Shown in pieces: positions 8,796 through 16,487 of a stretch of DNA of 64,000 nt. Under the pieces are notes generated by a model. It was not told the origin of the DNA and did no database searches. It was given only the letters and a program-made list of their open reading frames with translations. The position numbers and the translations under genes are program-made. Source of the stretch: Thermopetrobacter sp964430935 (lineage in GTDB: Bacteria > Pseudomonadota > Alphaproteobacteria > Rhizobiales > Aestuariivirgaceae); the NCBI GenBank assembly GCA_964430935.1, contig CAYSHK010000053.1, positions 1 through 64,000 of the forward strand, read 5' to 3'. The stretch's first letter is position 1; each line of letters starts with the position of its first letter.

Positions 8796-9887
8796 ATGAG
8801 AGCGAAAAGATCATTCCGCCCCGGCCGCCGGAATTTCCTGGCGGGCACCGGCGCCGCGATCGCGGCTCTGAGCTTCGGCGCGGGCTTCGGCCGCGCCGCG
8901 GAGGAGAAGAAGCTCAACTTCTACAACTGGGACACATATATCGGCGAGACCACGCTCGACGACTTCCGCAAGGCGACCGGCATCTCGGTGAAGATGGATC
9001 TCTTCGCCGACAACGACGAACTGCTTGCCAAGCTGAAGAACGGAAATCCCGGATACGACGTGATCGTGCCCACCAACGACTACGTGGAGCGCATGATCAA
9101 GGCCGGCATGCTCATGAAGCTGGACCATGCCAGGATTCCCAACTTCAAGTATCTGGAGAAGCGTTTCCAGGACGCCAAGTTCGATCCGGGACGGAAGTAT
9201 TCGGTTCCCTACATGTGGGGGACCATCGGCATCGGATACCGCCCCTCAAAGGTGAAGGGGACGCCGGATTCCTGGAAATACCTCTATGATTCCGACGAGT
9301 ATGCGGGCCGCATCGCCCTTCTTGCGGAAGCGGGAACGGTCATCGGCTGCGCGTTGCAGTATCTCGGCTATTCGTTCAACTCCACCAGCGCCGAGGAGAT
9401 CGGAAAGGCGGCGGATCTCATCATCCGCCAGAAGAAGAACATAAAGACCTTCGCCGCCGACAACGGACAGGATCTGCTGGCCTCCGGCGAGGTGGATCTG
9501 ACGCAGGAATGGAACGGCGACATCCTGCAGGTCATGGAGGAGGACAAGGACATCGGATTCGTGGTGCCGAAGGAGGGCGCCCTGCTGTGGCAGGACTGCC
9601 TGTGCATCCCGAAGGGCGCTCCGCATCCGGACAACGCCCATGCGTTCATCAACTTCATGAACGATCCGAAGATCGCGGCGCAGAACGCCCTCTACATCCA
9701 GTACGCCACGCCCAACGCGGCGGCCAAGGAGCTGATCGCGAAGATGCCGGACGGCAAGAAGTACCTGACCAATCCGGCCATCTTCCCGCCGCCGGAGGTC
9801 ATGGCCAAGCTGGAGGAGGCCATCTATCTGGGCGAGGAGCGCGCCCGCCTCATCCAGGACGCCTGGACGCGCATCCAGGCCGCGTGA
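8796..9887 (+). CDS. potF: Polyamine ABC transporter substrate-binding protein (PotD/PotF-like)
   Basis: 363-residue periplasmic binding protein for spermidine/putrescine. The mature part begins KKLNFYNWDTYIGE, the usual PotD/PotF opening, and continues with YDVIVPTNDYVERM and YMWGTIGIGYRP. The N-terminus carries RRNFLAG followed by a hydrophobic stretch ending GFGRAAEE, which looks like a Tat rather than a Sec signal peptide. A strong GGAGGAGGAGGG ribosome-binding site precedes the ATG, suggesting this gene is translated most highly in the operon, as expected for a binding protein. Genes for both permeases and the ATPase follow. Confidence 0.9.
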   Translation: MRAKRSFRPGRRNFLAGTGAAIAALSFGAGFGRAAEEKKLNFYNWDTYIGETTLDDFRKATGISVKMDLFADNDELLAKLKNGNPGYDVIVPTNDYVERMIKAGMLMKLDHARIPNFKYLEKRFQDAKFDPGRKYSVPYMWGTIGIGYRPSKVKGTPDSWKYLYDSDEYAGRIALLAEAGTVIGCALQYLGYSFNSTSAEEIGKAADLIIRQKKNIKTFAADNGQDLLASGEVDLTQEWNGDILQVMEEDKDIGFVVPKEGALLWQDCLCIPKGAPHPDNAHAFINFMNDPKIAAQNALYIQYATPNAAAKELIAKMPDGKKYLTNPAIFPPPEVMAKLEEAIYLGEERARLIQDAWTRIQAA

Positions 9888-10064
9888 GGCGGCTCCGGGA
9901 GGGGTGATCCGCCTTCTCCCGCACTTGCGGAAGGAGGGGCGGGGAGCGGACGGGCGCGACGTCCACTCCGGCCCCGTTCCACCGTCCACGCGGAAGGGGG
10001 AAGGCATCTCCGCCAGGAACGCCGGGACTTCGGCGAGCCGCCGGCCGGCCTCAGCCAGGGAGGG
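9888..10064 (+). other. Spacer between potF and potH-like gene with stem-loop
   Basis: 177-base gap with no convincing gene. Near its start an imperfect stem pairs CCTTCTCCCGCA with TGCGGAAGGAGG (about 9911-9936). Such stem-loops after a binding-protein gene commonly protect or trim the messenger so the binding protein is made in excess; that role is inferred here. Confidence 0.4.
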
Positions 10065-10958
10065 ATGGTCTTGGAGAGCTGGAAGAAGCATCCGCTGGTG
10101 TTCTGGGTGTTCGCCCTGCCGGGCACCTTCTGGCTCTTCGTGTTCTTTCTCGCTCCGCTGGGGTTCATCTGGCTGATGAGCTTCGGCGAGAAGCGCGGCA
10201 TCGTCGACATCGAGATCACCTGGACGCTGGCCAACTACCTGCGCGCCTTCGAACCGGTCTATCTGGGCATCATCTGGAAATCCGTCTGGATCTCCGTACT
10301 CGTGACCCTGCTGTGCCTGGTCGTCGCCTATCCGGTGGCCTTCGCCATCGCCTTCGCGAAACCGAAGTGGAAGCCGTGGCTGCTGCTGGGGGTGATCCTG
10401 CCGTTCTGGGTCAACATGCTGATCCGCACCTACGCCCTGATCGCCGTGTTCCGCACCCGCGGCTATGTCAACTTCGCGCTGGAATGGATCTACGAGGCGC
10501 TCTGGCTGGACCGTCTGTTCGGCCCCTTCCAGCCTTTGACCCTTCTCTACAACAACTTCGCGGTCGTGGCTGGAATCACGTATGTTTTCATGCCCTTCAT
10601 GGTGCTGCCGCTCTATGCCTCGATCGAGAAGCTGGACCGCAGCTACCTGGAGGCCAGTCTCGATCTCGGAGCTTCGCAGTTCCGCACCTTCTGGAAGGTG
10701 ACCCTGCCGCTGACCATGCCGGGGGTGGTCTCCGGCGTGATCCTCGTGTTCATCCCGGCGCTCGGATCGTTCCTCATCCCGGATCTGCTGGGCGGCACGA
10801 ACGCCCAGATGATCGGCAACGTGATCGCCCGCCAGTTCAAGGCCGCCAACGACTGGCCCTTCGGAGCCGCCCTGTCCTTCCTGCTCATGTACGCCACCTT
10901 CGGAGCGCTGGCGCTGCGCTCCCTCGTGGCCGGACGCAAAAGCGGAATGGAGGTGTGA
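10065..10958 (+). CDS. potH: Polyamine ABC transporter permease (PotB/PotH-like)
   Basis: 297-residue inner-membrane permease with about six helices. It begins with FWVFALPGTFWLFVFFLAPLGFIWLM and has the cytoplasmic EAA loop EASLDLGASQFRTFWKVTLPLTMPG near residues 200-225, which contacts the ATPase. The ATG at 10065 directly abuts the GGGAGGG ribosome-binding site, so a TTG two codons later (10071) is spaced better and may be the true start. It is the second gene of the transporter operon. Confidence 0.88.
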   Translation: MVLESWKKHPLVFWVFALPGTFWLFVFFLAPLGFIWLMSFGEKRGIVDIEITWTLANYLRAFEPVYLGIIWKSVWISVLVTLLCLVVAYPVAFAIAFAKPKWKPWLLLGVILPFWVNMLIRTYALIAVFRTRGYVNFALEWIYEALWLDRLFGPFQPLTLLYNNFAVVAGITYVFMPFMVLPLYASIEKLDRSYLEASLDLGASQFRTFWKVTLPLTMPGVVSGVILVFIPALGSFLIPDLLGGTNAQMIGNVIARQFKAANDWPFGAALSFLLMYATFGALALRSLVAGRKSGMEV

Positions 10959-11087
10959 GATGCCGACCTTCGCTCTCATCGGCACGCCGCCTCCGGTATC
11001 GAACCGTCCTCCGTCATCCCCGGGGAAGCGGGTGGCCATGCCGAATCCCCCGGCGGCGGGGTGGCGGGGCAGGGGGAGGGCCGCGTC
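10959..11087 (+). repeat. Spacer with degenerate palindromic intergenic element
   Basis: 129-base gap between the two permease genes. It contains GTCATCCCCGGGGAAGCGGG (about 11015-11034), resembling the short palindromic intergenic elements (CCCGCGAAAGCGGG type) that are dispersed in many proteobacterial genomes. A related-looking TTTCCCCGCGAAGCGGAAAT lies at about 26941-26960. Two degenerate copies are weak evidence for a repeat family. Confidence 0.3.
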
Positions 11088-11951
11088 ATGACGCATCCCT
11101 CGCGCGAGGCGTTCTGGCTGTTCCGGGCGTTCCGACGGCGGTCGGGACCGCTGGAATATTCCCGGCGGCTGTGGCTGCGCGTCGTGGTGGCTGCGACCTT
11201 CCTGCTGCTCTATGCGCCCATCGTCACCCTGATGGTCTTCTCCTTCAACGATTCGCGGCGCAACGTGGTGTGGCGCGGCTTCACGCTGAAGTACTACGAG
11301 AAGGCGTGGAACAACGAGGGCCTCTTCGAGGCCTTCACGAACTCGCTGACCATCGCCTTCGTCTCCACGGTCGTCTCCACCGTCATCGGCGCCATGGTGG
11401 CGGTGATGCTCTGGCGCTTCCGCTTTCCCGGCAAGGCCGCCTACGAAGGGCTCATGGCGCTGCCCATCGTCGTGCCCGAGATCTGCATGGGCGTGGCGAT
11501 GATGGTGTTCTTCGCGCGCATCGGCTGGCCCGCGGACCTGCCGTGGCCGCTGAACCTTTCGGCCATCACCATCGCGCACGTCGCCTTCTCCTTCCCGTTC
11601 GTGGCCATCGTGGTGCGGGCCCGCCTGTCCGGGTTCAACCGGGAGCTGGAGGAGGCGTCCCGCGATCTCGGGGCCACGGAATGGCAGACGTTCAGGAAGG
11701 TGATCCTGCCCTACATGAAGCCGGGACTGATCGCCGGGGCGCTTCTGGCCTTCACGCTGTCGCTGGACGACTTCGTGATCACCTTCTTCACTTCGGGTCC
11801 GAATACCGTGACCTTCCCCGTCAAGGTCTATTCCATGGTGCGTTTCTCCGTGACGCCGGAGGTGAACGCCGCGTCCACCGTGCTGGTGGTGATCACGATC
11901 GTGCTGACGGCCGTCGCCATGCGATTCCAGAAACCGGCGGAGGCGGAATGA
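11088..11951 (+). CDS. potI: Polyamine ABC transporter permease (PotC/PotI-like)
   Basis: 287-residue inner-membrane permease, partner of the previous gene. It has an N-terminal helix VVVAATFLLLYAPIVTLMVFSFN, then four to five further helices and the EAA loop EASRDLGATEWQTFRKVILPYMKPG. The segment SLDDFVITFFTSGPNTVTFP is diagnostic of PotC/PotI. The ATG at 11088 has GGGGGAGGG upstream; a start nine codons earlier is less likely. The ATPase gene begins 25 bases after the stop. Confidence 0.9.
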   Translation: MTHPSREAFWLFRAFRRRSGPLEYSRRLWLRVVVAATFLLLYAPIVTLMVFSFNDSRRNVVWRGFTLKYYEKAWNNEGLFEAFTNSLTIAFVSTVVSTVIGAMVAVMLWRFRFPGKAAYEGLMALPIVVPEICMGVAMMVFFARIGWPADLPWPLNLSAITIAHVAFSFPFVAIVVRARLSGFNRELEEASRDLGATEWQTFRKVILPYMKPGLIAGALLAFTLSLDDFVITFFTSGPNTVTFPVKVYSMVRFSVTPEVNAASTVLVVITIVLTAVAMRFQKPAEAE

Positions 11952-11976
11952 ACGGCATGAGGGAAGGGGAAAGGGC

Positions 11977-13062
11977 ATGAACGGAAATCCGACCATCGTC
12001 TCCATAGAGGGCGTGACCAAGCGGTTCGGATCCGTGGTCGCCGTGGACGATGCGGACATCGAGATCCGCGAGGGGGAATTCTTCGCCCTTCTGGGGCCCT
12101 CGGGCTGCGGCAAGACCACGCTGCTGCGGATGATCGCCGGTCTGGAGGAGCCGACGGAGGGACGCATCGTCATCGACGGACGGGACATGACGGGCGTTCC
12201 GCCCAACCGCCGCCCCGTGAACATGGTGTTCCAGTCCTACGCGGTCTTTCCGCACATGACGGTGGCCGAGAACGTGGCCTACGGACTGGTGGTGACGGGC
12301 ACGCCGCGGGCGGAGATCGAACGGCGGGTCCGGGAGGGGCTGGATCTCGTCCGGCTCTCCGGTTTCGCCGACCGCAGGCCGGACCAGCTCTCCGGCGGCC
12401 AGCGGCAGCGCGTGGCGCTGGCCCGCGCCCTGGTGAAACGGCCCCGCGTGCTTCTGCTGGACGAACCCCTCTCGGCGCTGGACGCCAAGCTGCGCGAGGC
12501 CATGCAGCTGGAGCTGGCGAACCTGCAGGCGCGCATCGGCATCACCTTCGTGATCGTCACCCACGACCAGGACGAGGCGCTCTCGATGGCCGACCGGATC
12601 GCGGTGATGCGCGAGGGGCGGGTGGAGCAGATCGACACGCCGGGCGGTCTCTACGAGACGCCGGGGAACCGCTTCGTCGCCGACTTCATAGGAAAGATCA
12701 ATCTGATCGGGGCGCGGGTCGTCGGAGCGGAGGCGGACGGTGTCGCGGTGGAGGCCCGGGGGCTGGGACGGCTCGTCCTTCCGCACGGAGGCGGGGCGGC
12801 CGGCGAGGTGCATCTGGCCATCCGCCCGGAAAAGATCCGCATCGGCCGGGAACGGCCCGGCACCGACGTCGCCGTCCGGGGAAAGGTGACCGACTGGGCC
12901 TATTACGGGGACATTTCGCACATGTACGTGGAGACGGAGGCCGGGCCGCGCCTGTCCGTGATCTTCCAGAACGCGACCCGCCGCACGGTGGACGCCTTCG
13001 ACATCGGCGATCCGGTATGGCTCGGCTGGAACACCGCCGACATGCTGCTGCTGGAGGAATGA
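11977..13062 (+). CDS. potG: Polyamine ABC transporter ATPase (PotA/PotG-like)
   Basis: 361-residue ATP-binding subunit. Walker A is LLGPSGCGKTTLLRM near residue 40, the signature is LSGGQRQRVALARAL, Walker B LLLDEPLSALD, and the switch histidine lies in VTHDQDEAL. A C-terminal TOBE domain (about residues 280-360) follows, as usual in PotA/PotG. It completes a binding-protein/permease/permease/ATPase set on one transcript that begins with the aminotransferase or potF. The exact polyamine transported cannot be read from sequence. Confidence 0.92.
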   Translation: MNGNPTIVSIEGVTKRFGSVVAVDDADIEIREGEFFALLGPSGCGKTTLLRMIAGLEEPTEGRIVIDGRDMTGVPPNRRPVNMVFQSYAVFPHMTVAENVAYGLVVTGTPRAEIERRVREGLDLVRLSGFADRRPDQLSGGQRQRVALARALVKRPRVLLLDEPLSALDAKLREAMQLELANLQARIGITFVIVTHDQDEALSMADRIAVMREGRVEQIDTPGGLYETPGNRFVADFIGKINLIGARVVGAEADGVAVEARGLGRLVLPHGGGAAGEVHLAIRPEKIRIGRERPGTDVAVRGKVTDWAYYGDISHMYVETEAGPRLSVIFQNATRRTVDAFDIGDPVWLGWNTADMLLLEE

Positions 13063-13078
13063 GGCGGAAACGGCCCCT

Positions 13079-13804
13079 TCAGGTCTTCAGGGCCGCCTCC
13101 ACCATGGAGATCTGCTCGTCCACGTCGATCTCGATGATGGAGGTGAGGTCGAGCTCGCGGTCCTCGAAGACGTCGCGGTCCGGGTGCGCCAGCATCCACT
13201 CCCGGATGATCGCGTCGCGGGCCTTGAGGAGTTCCCGGATCTGGGGCCAGAACAGCCGCAGCATCGCGGTGATCCAGTTGTTCACCGCCAGGCAGGGGAA
13301 GACGTGGTCCACGCGGAAACGGTCCACCATCGCCAGCGTGTCGGCGGCGGGATAGAAGGTCTCGTCCGTCACCCAGCGGTTGGTGGTGAACAGGTGCGTC
13401 GGATAGCCCTGCGCATTCATGGAAATCGCGACCAGATGGCAGACGGCGTCCTCGCCTTCCGGCCGGTCCGCCTTGCCGGTGTAGGGGACGGGCTGGACGC
13501 CGACGGGCATGCCCTCGGCCCTGAGGAAGCAGTGGAAATGTCCATGTTCGCCCGATTCCGGCCGGTGGGCGTGGTAGTAGTACTGCGACCCGGTCTCCTC
13601 GTCGAAGACGTCGCCCCTGGGATAGTGTTCCAGTTCGTAGAACGTGCCCTGGTGCGCCAGACACTGCCCGACCACGTTGGCTCCCGCCTTCTCCAGAGCC
13701 CGGTAGCTTTCGAGGACCGTCATGCCCGCCTTGTGCATGGTCCGCAGACGGCTGCGGGCCAGCTTTCCGATGATCGCCTCCATGTCGGGTTGCAACGGCT
13801 TCAT
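13079..13804 (-). CDS. Conserved hypothetical protein, possibly DUF6969
   Basis: 241-residue soluble protein with no signal peptide or membrane segment. It is rich in conserved-looking His/Tyr/Trp motifs: YYYHAHRPESGEHGHFHCF (about residues 74-92), VPYTGKAD, MNAQGYPTHLFTTNRWVTDE and FPCLAVNNWITAMLRLF. The clustered histidines suggest metal binding or an enzyme active site. I do not recognise a function; it may belong to the uncharacterised DUF6969 family, which I cannot check. The start ATG at 13804 has GGGAGA six bases upstream. It is convergent with the transporter ATPase gene, 16 bases apart. Confidence 0.6.
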   Translation of the reverse strand: MKPLQPDMEAIIGKLARSRLRTMHKAGMTVLESYRALEKAGANVVGQCLAHQGTFYELEHYPRGDVFDEETGSQYYYHAHRPESGEHGHFHCFLRAEGMPVGVQPVPYTGKADRPEGEDAVCHLVAISMNAQGYPTHLFTTNRWVTDETFYPAADTLAMVDRFRVDHVFPCLAVNNWITAMLRLFWPQIRELLKARDAIIREWMLAHPDRDVFEDRELDLTSIIEIDVDEQISMVEAALKT

Positions 13805-14095
13805 GACATCTCCCGCTCGATTTTCCGGTCCGGACACGTGCAGGGTCCATCCCGTCCGTCGTTGTTATACATGAAAAACTTGCGGATCATGAAAATTTGA
13901 ATGCGTGAATGCGTGTTTTCCCGTCCGTCCGGGCGATTTCCACCGGAATCTTCAGGGAAAGTTTCATCCGGAATTCCGGCGTACCGGATCCGCCGCGCGG
14001 GTTTGCGCCACCTCCGGCATGCACCGCACGTCCCCGCCGCCGTGCCGATCTCCGCGGATCGGGCGATGGCGGCGGGAAACCCCGGTTCCGGGAAA
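13805..14095. other. 291-base intergenic region, promoter side of hypothetical gene
   Basis: Contains the AT-rich stretch at 13860-13905 where the minus strand reads a TATAAC -10-like hexamer (about 13863-13868). No matching -35 was convincing. The remainder shows no gene I can support. Confidence 0.3.
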
Positions 14096-14683
14096 CTAGC
14101 GGCAGCCCTTGGCCCTTTCGACCCGGCGGATGGCGTCCACACGCCGCTGTTCCCGCCGGCTCAGGCGCGGATTGCGTGTCCAGCATCCGGCATTGCCGAA
14201 GTAGTTGATGGCTCTGCGGGTGCGGAAGCAGTAGCCGTTGCGCTTGTAGATGGAGTTGCGGGCCACCCACAGCTGCCGGCAGCTCATGTTCCACAGACCG
14301 CCCGCCGCAGGAGGAGGCGCTACCCCGACGGGTGGAGGCGGAGGCGCCATGCCTCCGGCCACCCGGCAGCCGAGAAACCGTTCGCGCGCCTTGATGCGGG
14401 CCACGTTGGTGCGTTCGAAGCGGTTCAGGGGCGGGTTGCGCGTCCAGCATCCGGCATTGCCAAAATAGTTGATGGCCCTGCGGGTGCGGAAGCAGTAGCC
14501 GTTGCGGGCGTAGATCTCGTTCCTGGCCACCCACAGGTCGTTGCATCCGAGGCCGGCGAGGTCGGCCCGCGTCAGGTAGCGCCCGGAGGAGCCCGGGAAA
14601 ATATCGGCCATGGAGGGGGAGGAGGAAAGCGCGAGCAGCAGAATGCCCGGAAGAACCTTTCCGAAAAGCGTCGCGTGTCTCAT
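14096..14683 (-). CDS. Secreted protein with two tandem YARHG-type domains
   Basis: 195 residues. A Sec signal peptide (about residues 1-26, GILLLALSSSPSMA) precedes two copies of a YARHG-like domain, each reading W-V-A-R-N-x-I-Y-x-R-N-G-Y-C-F followed by RTRRAINYFGNAGCWTRNP. The domains are joined by a Pro-rich linker (GGMAPPPPPVGVAPPPAAGG). Each unit has Cys residues likely to be disulfide-bonded (about four per copy, six-plus overall). YARHG domains are extracellular, often peptidoglycan- or envelope-associated, with no firm biochemical role. The ATG at 14683 has AAGGAGA upstream; a longer frame is not supported. The two copies are nearly identical over about 28 residues, indicating a recent duplication or gene conversion. 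Confidence 0.8.
   Translation of the reverse strand: MRHATLFGKVLPGILLLALSSSPSMADIFPGSSGRYLTRADLAGLGCNDLWVARNEIYARNGYCFRTRRAINYFGNAGCWTRNPPLNRFERTNVARIKARERFLGCRVAGGMAPPPPPVGVAPPPAAGGLWNMSCRQLWVARNSIYKRNGYCFRTRRAINYFGNAGCWTRNPRLSRREQRRVDAIRRVERAKGCR
14170..14540 (-). repeat. Internal duplication encoding YARHG units
   Basis: Two DNA copies, about 14172-14275 and 14428-14531, match closely base for base, including silent positions, across the block coding NGYCFRTRRAINYFGNAGCW. The linker between them is unrelated. The near-identity of third positions argues for a recent event or ongoing gene conversion. Confidence 0.75.
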
Positions 14684-14827
14684 GAGGCGGTCTCCTTCTG
14701 GATGAAGGATGCCCCCGGCTTCGATTCCGATGATACAGCCCGGAAAGGCGGAGACCTTGCGCCAGATCAAGAAACGCGGGCGCCCCGGAGGACACCCGCG
14801 GAAAATCTGCGAAGAGCGCGGCGCGGG

Positions 14828-15160
14828 TTACAGCGTCACGCGCTCCAGCGGCCTGATGAAATGCTGGTTGCCGTCCGCGTCGGTGATGTCTATGGCGACG
14901 AGATGGCCATGCTCGAGGGCCAGCATGATCTTCTGCGGGCGGTGGATCATGTGATCCAGCGGCCCCACCCAAACCTGGACCACGTCGTCCTTCGGATCGT
15001 AGCTCAATCCTTTCAGTTCCACGTGCTCGGCCTCGATCTGGTCGCCGAGATGCAGGCCCTCCACCTCTATGAGGACGTTCTTGTCCTCCATCTTCTTCCA
15101 GATCTCCTCGAGTTTGTCCTTCCATTCGTCCCGCTCGAGTATTCTGTTCTCCATCTCCAT
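14828..15160 (-). CDS. Small protein of DUF5335 type
   Basis: 110-residue soluble protein. The opening WKDKLEEIWKKMEDKNVLIEVEG, then GDQIEAEHVELKGLSYDPKDD, WVGPLDHMIHRPQKI and DADGNQHFIRPLE match the pattern I know as DUF5335, a small family with no assigned role. The start ATG at 15160 has AGGAGGAG directly upstream; a second ATG two codons later is possible. It stands alone between the YARHG gene and ald. Confidence 0.7.
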   Translation of the reverse strand: MEMENRILERDEWKDKLEEIWKKMEDKNVLIEVEGLHLGDQIEAEHVELKGLSYDPKDDVVQVWVGPLDHMIHRPQKIMLALEHGHLVAIDITDADGNQHFIRPLERVTL

Positions 15161-15296
15161 GCTCCTCCTCTGTCCATGTCCGTGGACGTTGCGTCCCTTT
15201 TCCATGGATATGGGCAGCGGAAGGGGGGATTTGAAGGGAAAGGGGAAGAGGGCGGGCGGAAGAGGCGCGGGAAGGGCCGCGCCGCCCCCGGCCGCC

Positions 15297-16415
15297 TCAG
15301 TCCTCGAGCAGGATGCGCGGATCCACGTAGGGATGGCCGAGGTCGCGGGCCACCGCCTCGCAGGTCACCTTGCCGAAGGCGACGTTGAGACCGTTCATGA
15401 GATGCGGGTCGTCGGCCAGCGCCTGTCTCCATCCCTTGTCCGCGAGTTCGAGCACGAAGGGCAGGGTGACGTTGTTGAGGGCGAAGGTGGAGGTGCGCGC
15501 CACGGCGCCGGGCATGTTGGCGACGCAGTAGTGCACCACGCCGTCCACGACGTAGGTGGGCTCCGAATGGGTTGTCGGCAGCGACGTCTCCGAACAGCCG
15601 CCCTGGTCGATGGCCACGTCCACGATGACCGATCCCGTCTTCATCCGGCGCACCATGTCGCGGGTGATGAGCTTGGGGGCGGCCGCGCCCGGAATGAGCA
15701 CGCCGCAGATCACCGCGTCGGCGGAAAGCACCTCCTCCTCCACCGACTGCCGGGTGGAGAAGACGGTCTTCACGGCACCGCCGAAAATGCGTTCCAGTTC
15801 CTGCATCCTCGGGGCGGATTTCTCGAGGATCGTCACGTCCGCGCCCATGCCGACGGCCATGGTCGCGGCATGCTCCCCGACCACCCCGCCGCCGACGATG
15901 CACACGCGCGCCGGCCTGACGCCCGGCACGCCGCCCAGCAGAACGCCCATGCCGCCGCGCTCCTTCTCCAGGCAGTAGGCGGCCGCCTGGATGGACATCC
16001 TGCCCGCCACCTGCGACATGGGCGCCAGCAGCGGCAGGGAGCCGTCGTCCGCGGTGACCGTTTCGTAGGCGATGCAGACGGCTCCGGAATCCACCAGGTC
16101 GCGGGTCTGTTCGGGATCGGGCGCAAGGTGGAGATAGGTGAAGAGGACCTGTCCCTCGCGCAGCATCCTGCGCTCCGACGCCTGCGGCTCCTTGACCTTG
16201 ACGATCATGTCCGCCTTCTCGAAGATCTCGCGCGCGCTGTCCGCGATCTTCGCGCCGGCGGCGCGGTAGTCCTCGTCCGATGCGCCGATGCCCGCCCCGG
16301 CGGAGGTCTCCACCAGCACCTCGTGGCCGTGGTGCACGGCCTCGCGCACGCTGGAAGGCGTCATGCCGACCCTGTACTCGTGCGTCTTGATCTCCTTCGG
16401 AACACCTATGAGCAT
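15297..16415 (-). CDS. ald: Alanine dehydrogenase
   Basis: 372-residue NAD-dependent L-alanine dehydrogenase: alanine plus NAD+ to pyruvate, ammonium and NADH. It has MLIGVPKEIKTHEYRVGMTP at the start, the KxKEP motif VKVKEPQASE, the Rossmann motif VCIVGGGVVGEHAA, and VDVAIDQGGCSETSLPTTH late in the protein, all standard for Ald. The start is the MLIGVP methionine; 15 more upstream codons are open but unlike the family. It lies 72 bases downstream of the MocR regulator gene on the same strand. Next to a pyruvate-dependent amine aminotransferase cluster it could recycle the alanine formed. Confidence 0.93.
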   Translation of the reverse strand: MLIGVPKEIKTHEYRVGMTPSSVREAVHHGHEVLVETSAGAGIGASDEDYRAAGAKIADSAREIFEKADMIVKVKEPQASERRMLREGQVLFTYLHLAPDPEQTRDLVDSGAVCIAYETVTADDGSLPLLAPMSQVAGRMSIQAAAYCLEKERGGMGVLLGGVPGVRPARVCIVGGGVVGEHAATMAVGMGADVTILEKSAPRMQELERIFGGAVKTVFSTRQSVEEEVLSADAVICGVLIPGAAAPKLITRDMVRRMKTGSVIVDVAIDQGGCSETSLPTTHSEPTYVVDGVVHYCVANMPGAVARTSTFALNNVTLPFVLELADKGWRQALADDPHLMNGLNVAFGKVTCEAVARDLGHPYVDPRILLED

Positions 16416-16426
16416 GGCCGTTGCCT

Positions 16427-16487
16427 CTGGTTCTGGTCCAACTGGATCCAAACCTCGCACGAGAGAACCGGAGGAACCTAGAACCAG
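16427..16487 (-). promoter_or_regulatory. Repeat-rich ald leader, candidate MocR operator
   Basis: The gap before ald holds an 8-base inverted repeat, CTGGTTCT (16427-16434) with AGAACCAG (16480-16487), and tandem half-sites CTGGTCCAA (16433-16441) and CTGGATCCAA (16442-16451), plus GAACC repeats at 16464-16485. Direct repeats of this spacing are typical of MocR-family operators. Control of ald by the adjacent MocR protein is inferred. Confidence 0.4.

Noticed and set aside
9246..12224. 992-codon open frame on the minus strand
   Set aside because: Antisense to the polyamine transporter genes, which carry all motifs.
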